64,000 bases of DNA from Prunella strophiata (lineage: Eukaryota > Chordata > Aves > Passeriformes > Prunellidae): contig JAZBQD010000006.1 in NCBI GenBank assembly GCA_036583965.1, forward strand, positions 676,496 through 740,495, in the 5' to 3' direction. This document shows positions 56,561 to 64,000 of this stretch, piece by piece. Below the pieces are notes generated by a model, which did no database searches, was not told the DNA's origin, and saw nothing but the letters and a program-made list of their open reading frames with translations. The translations under genes and the position numbers were made by a program. Position 1 is the first letter of the stretch; each line of letters starts with the position of its first letter.

Positions 56561-57115
56561 GAACGGGAACGGCAACCGGATTGAGAATATGGAATGAGGA
56601 ATAGGAAGATGGGACCGAGATTGGGGACGGGAATAAGAGAACGTGGCTGGACATACGGGAACTGGAATATGGGAACGGGACCAGGAATGGGAATGTGGAA
56701 ACGGAAGAGGGAATATAGAAATTGAAATATGCAAACGAGAATACGAGAACTGGAACAGGAAAGGGAATATGGGACAGGAACAGAGAATGAGACCGGGAAT
56801 GGGATCCAGACTGGGATGAGAGCAGGACGGGACACTGGAAGGGGCAGGGAGCACAAGACTGACAGCGAGGAGAGGGGCATCCGGGACAGGGGGCACCAGG
56901 AACCGAGACAGGGGGATAGGTGCAGGGCAGGGGGTCCTTGAGCAGCTGCCCCAGAACCTCCCCCAGGGTCTCCCAGTGCAGCCAGCGCCTCTTGGCCTTG
57001 GTTTCCCAAAGCCCTGTGCAACCCCCAAGTCCCTCCCAGGAGCGCTCAACTCTCTCCAGCCCACACAGCCTCTGCAAGTTCCTCCCATGGCACCGACCAT
57101 GTCTTAGTTCAAGGT
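56560..57115. other. Degenerate edge of the minisatellite, then no gene
   Basis: Loose 'gggaatatgggaacggga' units fade out by about 56830. After that a minus-strand frame (K-R-R-W-L-H-W-E-T-L-G) is open, but it lacks a family match or splice support. Confidence 0.4.
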
Positions 57116-57117
57116 CT

Positions 57118-57540
57118 TTATTTTAACCCGGTTTTGGGTGTTTGGAAAGGACAAAGAGAAAGGAAAAGAAAATCAAGGCTGCAGGGAGCCAGGAGGATGT
57201 GGAGCCCCCCAGCCAGGTGTCTCCCCAACACGGATCAGCAGGACCATGGATCACCAGGGCTCTGCCCAGTGGGGGTCACTGGGGATCATCCAACGTGGAT
57301 CCTCCCATGGGGGATGGAGTTGGAGCAGCACACGGAGCTCTTCCTGCACTCAGGGGACTCGCAGGGCTTCCCTCAGTTCTGCCTCTGTTGGTGTTGGGTC
57401 AAGGCTGAGCTGTGCCTGAAGCTCTCGCCACACTCGAGACTCTGGTATGGCCCCTCTGCAGTGTGAATCCACTGATGTAGGAGATAGAAGCTGCTCTGAA
57501 ACCTCTTCCCACACAGGACACTCGTAGGGCCTGTGACATC
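57118..57540 (-). pseudogene. Decayed C2H2 zinc-finger gene copy (ZNF-D)
   Basis: It has the same 3' flank as ZNF-B and ZNF-C (AATAAA at 57118-57123 on the minus strand). Two finger remnants are readable: R-P-Y-E-C-P with a frameshift, then [17 protein letters not shown], followed by [22 protein letters not shown] and TGA. The second finger has lost its first Cys (now Ser) and its last His. No linker exon or start survives. Confidence 0.8.
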
Positions 57541-57544
57541 ACAA

Positions 57545-58080
57545 GGACAGTGTCACAGCTCTCAGTGTCCCCAGCAGGTCACTCTGTCCAGTGCAGCCCG
57601 TGCCAGCGGTCACTGCGCACACGGGGCAGGCTGGGCTGGATGGGGCTCGGGGCACAAACGCCGCCCCCGGGACTGGGCTCTACCCCTGCCTCTGGGGCCC
57701 AGCCCCTATGGGAGCGCCTTGGGCAGGGCATGGGGCTGCTGCTGGCCCAGGGGGACAGGCCTTGCCCCCTGCCAGCTGCCCGGGCCCCTCTGATGCCTGT
57801 CCCACCTCCCTGTGCCTCCTGTCCCCGCTGCTCCCTGCCACCTTCACTCCCTCCATCAAAGCCCCACTCAACCTCTTCACGGTGACCTCTGGGAAGAAAG
57901 AAAGAAGAATGAAGGAAAGGAAGAGTTGTCTATTCACCCTGGCTGGATGCCAGGCACCCACCAAAGCTGCTCTCTCACTCCCCTCCAGAGATGGACAGGA
58001 GAGAGAAAACAGAATGAAGGCTTCATGGGTTGAGTTAAAGACTGGGACAGATCACTCAGCAAATGCCATCATGGGTAAAA
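57545..58080. other. No gene recognised
   Basis: GC-rich to about 57890, then purine-rich. No exon chain or repeat boundary was seen. Confidence 0.35.
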
Positions 58081-58985
58081 CAGGTTTGAAATTAGAGACA
58101 CTGATTGAATTTATTGCTATCAAAATCAGGGCAGGATAGTGAGAAGTAAAATAAAGCTTCAAAAACACCTTCTGCCCATCCCTCCCTCCTTCCCAGCTCT
58201 ACCTCCTCCCCCAGTGGGTGCAGGGACACAGGCAATGGGGATTCTGCTCAGTTCATCACCTCTTGTTTCTCCTGCTGATCAGGGAGAGGAGTCGTTCCCC
58301 TGCTGTGCCAGGGCTCCCTCCCTGAGACACTTCTCCATGAACTTCTCCAAGGTGAGTTCATCTCACGGACAGCAGTTCTTCACAAACTGCTGCAACGTGG
58401 CTCACTCTCCCATGGGCTTACAAGTCCTGCCAGGACCCTGCTCCAGCGTGGCTCCTCTCCCCACGGGTTTGCAGGTCCCTGCCAGCTCCCTGCTCCAGCA
58501 CAGGTTTCTCATGGGGTCTCAGCCTCTGCTCAGGCATCCCCTGCTCCAGCATGGGCTCCTCCAGGTGCTGCAGGTGCATCTCTGCACTCCGTGCCCTCCA
58601 TGGGCTGCAGGGGTCCAGCTGCCTCACCAGGGGCTGCACCAGGGAATCTCAGGGCAATCAGCTCCAGCACCTGGAGCAGCTCCTGCCCCTCCTCCTGCCC
58701 TGCCCTGGGGTGTGCAGAGTTGTTCCTCTCACATGCTCTCACCCTGATCTTCCCTGGTCACAGCTACAACTACACGATCTCCCATTTTCTTAAATCTCTT
58801 ATCCCAAAGGTGTTACCACTATTTCTAACTGGCCCAGCCTTGGCCAGTGGCCAGTCCGTCCTGGAGCCGGCTGGAATTGACTCTGTGGGACATGGAGGAG
58901 CAGCTGCTTCCAGCAGGCTCTCACAGAAGGTGCTCCTAGAGCCCCTCCCTTACCAAAACCTGGCCATGCAAACCTAGTATTAGTG
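58080..58985. repeat. Dispersed repeat, copy B of the family at 11.85 kb
   Basis: Shares its start, the 'ctgctccagc..gggctcctcca' core repeats and its end ('aaaacctggccatgcaaacc') with 11850-12570. Inside the block, a 35-50-base 'ctgctccagc' motif is itself repeated four or five times. Confidence 0.65.
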
Positions 58986-58989
58986 TAGT

Positions 58990-59560
58990 AGGGTTTTTAT
59001 AACCACTGTTAATTATTATTATTTCTATTATCACTATTGTTGCTATTAATGTTACAGTTATTATTATTACTGTTTTTATTATTTTTTACTCTATATTAAT
59101 AGTGGCTATAGTAGAACTTGAAACCAAAGTTCTTAATTGCAAGTAGAAGTTCTAATTTTGGCAGCTGCTTGCCCTGCCCTGTTCTGTGTCACTGCTGTGT
59201 GTGAAGCTGCCAGGGCTCCCTGTTTCCCTGGTTTGGGAAATTCAATGGCATTGCTCACGTCAGAAAGAGAGGGCTCATTCCATTCAAATGGATTGCCTGA
59301 GCTCTTCTAGTCCCAGTACAGGAAGCTTATTTTCTAACGTTGTTGACTTTCTCAGCTTCTGTTAATATTTGTGATTTTATAACAGAATGTTCTTGGATGG
59401 GATTTTGCAAGATTCTGTAATCAGCTTCCAGTTTCTTAATGGTGTGTCTGAACTGAAGGCAGCATTTTGGGTGGGCAGCCTTCAGTGGGAGCTAGGATTG
59501 CCTCAGCAGCAGCTGGTTTTGCACATGTGAGCAGAGATAACAGAGATTCCATGAACTGAC
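58990..59560. other. AT-rich stretch with ATT/TAT microsatellite-like tract
   Basis: At 59010-59100 the sequence is almost only 'attatt', 'tattac' and 'gttatt' words. Nothing else is recognised. Confidence 0.5.
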
Positions 59561-59564
59561 TATT

Positions 59565-60185
59565 CTGCCTGGTTGGGAGCCCGCGGTGCCCGGCTCGAGG
59601 GAGCTGCGCTGGGAGCTGCAGGTTGTGCCGGGGGCGGGCAATGGCCGGAGCCCCCGCAAGGGGCCGGCGGTGGGCACGGAGCCTTTGCTGGGCAGGGGCT
59701 CGGGGCCCTGCGGCGCCGGGCACTCGGTGCCCGCTCACGCCGGGACTCTGCGGGAGCCGGGAGCAGCCAGAGAGCCCGGGCCGGACATCAGCACCGGGGC
59801 GGGCACGGCCTGGGAGGGGCAGAGCCCGGGGGTCCCGCAGAGCCTTCCTGCTCCAGAGCCGCAGCTGCCACAGCGGGGCAGCTGCCGGGATCTTTGGGGC
59901 AGGGAGGAGCCGCAGGCGGGGGTTCCAAGGGGCTCCTTTGGGGCAGGATTTTGTCCCGATGCGGGGCAATTCCCGCGGGCTGGGGCCGCTGCCGAGCGCC
60001 GCCGCCTTTCCCCGGAGCACCCGGGCAAAGCTCTCTGCTCGGCGGCTCCGAGACGGCAGAATTTTGGGGGTCCCGGCGCTGGGCCGGGGGATGCGTGGGA
60101 CCCTCCCGCGGGGGATTTGGGCTGCCCGGGTCAGGCGCTGCATTGTCAGCCCGGAGCCACGTGGGGATCGCCCATTTTAGCCCAT
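59565..60185. promoter_or_regulatory. Orphan CpG island
   Basis: About 620 bases with dense CpG ('ggcgccggg', 'ccgggggcgggc') flanked by AT-rich DNA. Long frames on both strands overlap and read low-complexity R/G/P/A sequence. It probably marks a promoter, but no gene can be connected to it. Confidence 0.5.
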
Positions 60186-60387
60186 GTTTGCTCCCTCCAA
60201 CTCACTTTTGTTTACATCTCTCAGGCCCTGAGACAGTGAGGTGTCCTTGATTCCCAGGCCTAGAGAGGAATTATTTTTGTCTGACTAAAATGGGAAAGCA
60301 GCAGCTAACACTCTATATGGAGTTAAGAGTGTTTAGTATTAGTATTAGTTTAGTATTAGTATTAGTATTTAGTATAACACTAATGAA

Positions 60388-61101
60388 TTGCAGGTTTACA
60401 GATATATAAAAAATATAAAAGCTAAAATCCTAAGGCACCAACTGCGTCTCAAAAGGATAAAAAGGATTCATGGCTCCTTGCTAAAACATTTAGATAGCGA
60501 GCTAGATGAGAGAGACAAATTTCTACAAAGTTTGGTTAACTCCTTACAAAAACATTCAGATGGAATCTGAAAATTGGAATCTCTGCTGAATGTGGAAAGG
60601 GACCTTAGCAGACAAATGCACCTTGGGCTACATAAGGCTGCAGAGTGGGAGAATGTATTGAGAGAGACCTTGGGTACATGGACAGGGATGAGGAGCCAGC
60701 AGGGTGAGCACAAGGACATGGACAGTGGGTCAGATGAGGAAGAGTTGGGAAAGTGCAGGAAGAATTAGCATGTGAAAGGGAGAGGTGAGCTCAGGCTTGG
60801 AAACTTTTAGAAGCAAAGAGAGTGACTAAGCCAGGAGAGGAATCAGTAGGGTGAAGAGGATGAGGAGAAGGAGAAAAAGGCAGAAGTGTGGGACAAGGAG
60901 ACGAAGCTGGAGAAGTGGCTGTGGAAGAGAAGGAAGAGCCAGGAGAGCAGACAGTGGAAGAAAGGTGAGTCACCTAAGGAAAAGGGAGAGACTCTAGAAG
61001 GGCAGGCAGGGACAGCAGAAGTGTGCCAGCAGCTGCTGGGGAGTAGGAAGAAATTGCAGAAGAGGAAGTGCAGGGATCCTAGGAACCAGGGGTTTTCCTA
61101 A
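60388..61101 (+). pseudogene. Decayed coiled-coil-like ORF in one reading frame
   Basis: A single plus-strand frame stays recognisably protein-like over about 238 codons despite about five stops (the first at 60568-60570). It reads charged, heptad-like sequence (K-H-L-D-S-E-L-D-E-R-D-K-F-L-Q-S-L, then E-S-L-L-N-V-E-R-D-L-S-R-Q) and a Lys/Glu-rich tail (E-E-D-E-E-K-E-K-K-A-E). I do not recognise the family. It could be an old ORF1 or gag-like piece of a retroelement, since CR1 RT sequence starts about 0.5 kb further on. Confidence 0.45.
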
Positions 61102-61640
61102 GGGTAAATGATCCTCATAAGTCCTGGTCCTACATGCAGAGGACTGTGTGTTGTTCAGGGGGTTTAAATCCCCTGGAGAGGGAGAGAAGGCTTTGGGGAA
61201 GGCGGTGTTGCTGCTGAGCATGATCAGGAGGAAAAGAAGCTGCAGGTAGAGGGGCTGCTCACTGCCCAGTCCGATTGTATGAGGAGGCTTCAGGCAGAGC
61301 TTGGTGATGGAGATGAGAGAGAGGGAATCTTGGAGAATGACAGGATGTAGAGTCTATAGCTCTAAATCAAATTGAACCCAGAGATGATGGTCAAGGTTGG
61401 CCCACTGCTACCAAACAGTGCCACACATGGTGACTGAGATATCCATGTTATTTCAGGATCAGTTAAATGAAGAGGTGGGAGACCCTGTAAGTATTCCCAC
61501 CCTGAATGTGGGGGTTGTGTCTGCTTTAACCCAAGCACCAGCCATAGGTGAAAGTACACAAAGAACTTTTAAACAATGGTTCAGTTATTTACCCAAGCCT
61601 AGTTCCATTCAACCAAACAAAGCCATTTCTGTGCCTGGGA
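61101..61640 (+). other. Probable transposon-derived link, unassigned
   Basis: Lies between the decayed coiled-coil ORF and the CR1 fragment. A 61397-61831 frame joins an unrecognised N-terminal part to CR1 RT sequence. No boundary is clear. Confidence 0.3.
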
Positions 61641-62650
61641 GCTACAGGACTGGGTCAGGGGAGAAGGATGACCCTGGAAACTACAGGCCTGTTAGTCTCA
61701 CTTCAATGCATGGTAAAATTATGGAGAAGATTATTCAGGGAAGCATTGAAAAACCTCTGGAGGACAATTGCAGTCATTGGTCACAGGCAGCGTGGCTTCA
61801 GGAGGGGAAAAGTCCTGCTTCTCAAACCTGATTGCCTTCTATGACAGCATAACCCACCAAGTTGGTCAGGACAGCTGATGCTGTCTTTTTGAATTTCACT
61901 AAAAATTCAAAAACAGGATCAGTAAAGCTTTAGATCCTGTCTCTGCTGGGATCCTTCTGGAGAAAATGCCCAGCCCCCAGTTGGATAAACATGTAATGTG
62001 ATGGGTGAGCAACTGGCTAATAGGTCAGGCATGGGTGACAGCGCCTGGAGTGACACCAGACTGGTGACCTGTCACTAGTGGGGTCTGCAGGGCTCCACTG
62101 TAAGCCCTGTGCTCTTCAACATCCTCATGAAGGATCTGGATGCAGGACTTGAAGGAATAGTAAGTAGAGTTTGCAGACAGCATTAAATTGGAAGGAGCTG
62201 TTGATTCAAGGGCAGAGAGACCTTAACAAATCCAAGCTGGGCAGTCATCTACTGTATGAAGTTTAACAAGGCTGAAGGCACTTGCAGGAGGCTCCATAGC
62301 AGTCTACAGCTTCCTCCTGAGGGGCACTGGAGGTGTAGGCACCAATCTCTGAGCTCTGCTGACCAGTGACAAGACCCAAGGTAATGGCTTGAAGCTGTTC
62401 CAGGGCAGGATCTGGCTGGAGATCAGGAAAAAATTATTCCCCTGGAGGGTGATTGGGCACTGAGCGGCTCCCAAGGGAATGGTCACGGCCCCAAGGCTGC
62501 CAGAGCTCCAGGAGCATTTGCACAGTGCTTTCAGGCACAGGCTGGGATTGCTGGGGTGTCTTGTGCAGGGCCAGGAGTTGGACTTGATGACCCTTGTGCA
62601 TCCCTTCAAGTTCAGGATATTCCATTACCCATTGAAAATCCCTGGAGGAA
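61640..62650 (+). mobile_element. CR1 LINE fragment (plus strand)
   Basis: Reads G-N-Y-R-P-V-S-L-T-S at about 61675-61705 and G-S-I-E-K-P-L-E-D-N at about 61740, with further RT pieces broken by shifts. The 3' tail 'ttggacttgatgacccttgtg' is at about 62577. It is inactive. Confidence 0.85.
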
Positions 62651-63415
62651 GTGCCATGTGCTGAAGCACCAAGGGCAGTTCCTGGCTCCTGGGTGAGAAG
62701 CAGATGCCAGCTGCCTGCTTTGCAGTTAGAGATCTCCATGAAAACATTTTGGGTTTCTATGTTCTGAAAGGTGGCATCACCTGCATAGCAGTATGTGGGC
62801 CTTCAGTTTACCACTCTTTCTGTCTGGTAGCATTTATGATTGTGTGGGGTCCCACACTGGAGCAATTCCTGAAGGACTGGCCCCACGGATGGGACTCACA
62901 CTGGAGGAAGGAAGGATCCGACCCCTCTTCCTGAGGAGGACCCTGACCCCCATTCCTGTCTCCCTGTACTGCTGGGAGGGAAGAGGGAGAGAACTAAGAA
63001 TAAAGTGGGACTCAGGAAGGAAGCAGGGGTTGGGAAAAGGTGGTGTTGGATTTATTTTCATTCTCATTTTTCCTGTTCTGATTTTGACTGGCGATAAATC
63101 CAATTAGTATCCCCTAGTTGAGTCCCTTTTGCCCAGAATCCATGAGGGATCTCTCCCTGCCTTTATCCCAACTCAGGAGCTTTTCTTTGTGTTTTATCCC
63201 CATGCAGGGGTGGAGAGGAAAAGGATGTAACAGATTTGGGGGGGCACCAGGAATCCAGCCAGGATCCCCACACCACACACAATCATGGGAATCAGCAGAG
63301 CTACCCATTTACCAGGGAATAGAATCCAGAATAGGAAAGTTTGGGGTCAGGGAGAAAATCGGATCCATTGGGACGCCCATGATCTCTGAGGCACCCAGAG
63401 ATGGAACAGCCATGA
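62650..63415. other. No firm gene
   Basis: A plus-strand frame ending at about 63107 closes with a hydrophobic run (G-F-I-F-I-L-I-F-P-V-L-I-L). It begins with 'ggtggtgttggat', as does the hydrophobic frame near 31003. No start or splice partners are clear and I do not call a gene. Confidence 0.3.
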
Positions 63416-63419
63416 GCCT

Positions 63420-63640
63420 GAGATTTGACTCCATGGAATCCTCCAGGATGATCCTGTTCTGTGCCTCTCTTGATGATCTGGATGAGAGGATTGAGGGCCA
63501 CCTCAGTAAATTGATGGATGAGACCAGATTGGGTGGGATGGGGATGTGGTGGAGGGCAGGAAGCTCTGCAGAGGGACTGGGACAGGCTGGACCTGTGGGC
63601 CATGATGACTGTGCACTCGCATTAAATACCTGGTTCTTGC
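63420..63640 (+). mobile_element. Small CR1 fragment
   Basis: A plus-strand frame reads the CR1 RT block L-D-D-L-D-E-R-I-E-G-H-L-S-K-L and D-E-T-R-L-G-G at about 63465-63540. Stops follow. It is heavily decayed. Confidence 0.7.
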
Positions 63641-63727
63641 ACAGATGAGAAGCTGCTCCATGTGAGATCCCTGTGTGTTATGTGAAATTGTTGGTTGGAG
63701 ACAGAGACAACATTACTCTGAGATCCT

Positions 63728-64000
63728 TGTGACAGACAGCCAAGAGTTTATTACAGCAGCCCCTTTTATAGGGTGTTTGGGTTTCTCGGGCATACACGTG
63801 TGATTGGTTGAGGTCTTAACACCACCCACCTCCCTGGCCAATGATACATCTGTATTTAGGGCTGACTGAGATGGGCTGAGGGTCTCTGTGTAGGTTTGCA
63901 CCCAGGGATGTGTTCCACCCCCAGGCTGGTTGAGCCTGGGGGCTTGCCATGGCCGAATTCATCTTTGCAGCCACAGATCAGCTGCTACCTGTCACACCTG
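63728..64000 (-). mobile_element. LTR running off the window end
   Basis: On the minus strand a TATA box (CCCTATAAAAGGGG, about 63763-63776) is followed closely by AATAAACTC (63747-63752) and an end GGCTGTCTGTCACA (63728). The order and spacing fit an LTR whose U3 continues past 64000. The closeness of TATA and AATAAA would put the polyadenylation signal at the U3/R border. Confidence 0.65.

Noticed and set aside
55137..57077. Very long open frames (up to 646 codons) on both strands
   Set aside because: They are created by the 13/19-bp GGGAATGGGGACA array. Every frame is open, and the translations are monotonous repeats without start context or family match.
59436..60250. A 235-codon minus-strand and a 225-codon plus-strand frame over the CpG island
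   Set aside because: Both are low-complexity Arg/Ala/Gly/Pro translations of CpG-rich DNA. Neither has a recognisable domain.

Overview
The window looks like nuclear DNA of a passerine bird, probably from a GC-rich microchromosome or an accessory segment of one. The evidence is CR1 LINE pieces on both strands, several solo LTRs of kinds common in songbird genomes, small two-exon C2H2 zinc-finger genes of the bird cluster type, an olfactory-receptor tail of bird type, CpG-island promoters, and G-rich minisatellites in almost every intron. No bacterial, organellar, tRNA, rRNA or CRISPR feature was seen.

Layout. 0.8-11.5 kb: a C2H2 zinc-finger neighbourhood on the minus strand with two apparently intact genes (ZNF-A 1447-2511, 7 fingers; ZNF-B 8751-10286, 8 fingers), each with an upstream CpG-island promoter. 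The ZNF-A 5' flank carries one solo LTR nested inside another. 11.8-23.7 kb: dispersed repeats, a CR1 fragment abutting an LTR, a long minus-strand CR1 (17.2-20.7 kb) and an olfactory-receptor pseudogene tail. 23.8-28.4 kb: a 13-coding-exon lipoxygenase gene on the minus strand (full PLAT plus catalytic domain, all iron ligands present) with one unresolved frame problem at exon 4/5. 28.5-47.9 kb: almost only repeats, including degenerate tandem arrays, solo LTRs with clean target-site duplications, a purine/pyrimidine mirror tract, two copies of a long repeat each carrying its own LTR, an identical 115-bp pair, and a CR1 fragment. 48.1-52.0 kb: PGLYRP2, the secreted N-acetylmuramoyl-L-alanine amidase, minus strand, with a minisatellite in each intron. 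52.0-57.6 kb: two decayed zinc-finger copies flanking a 42-bp minisatellite, a bidirectional-looking CpG promoter with a short plus-strand first coding exon, and about 1 kb of 13/19-bp G-quadruplex-prone repeat. 57.6-64.0 kb: dispersed repeats, an orphan CpG island, a decayed coiled-coil ORF, CR1 fragments and an LTR running off the end.

The two metabolic/immune genes fit an epithelial-barrier or innate-immunity theme (lipid oxidation and peptidoglycan cleavage), but their adjacency may be accidental. The zinc-finger genes are of the kind that co-expand with, and often repress, retroelements, and two intact and several dying copies sit among LTRs here. I found no clearly new enzymatic system. 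The most unusual signals are structural: nested LTRs inside a zinc-finger promoter region, the identical 115-bp coding-like pair, the paired long repeats with independent LTR insertions, and the G4-prone array just inside a CpG-promoter first intron.
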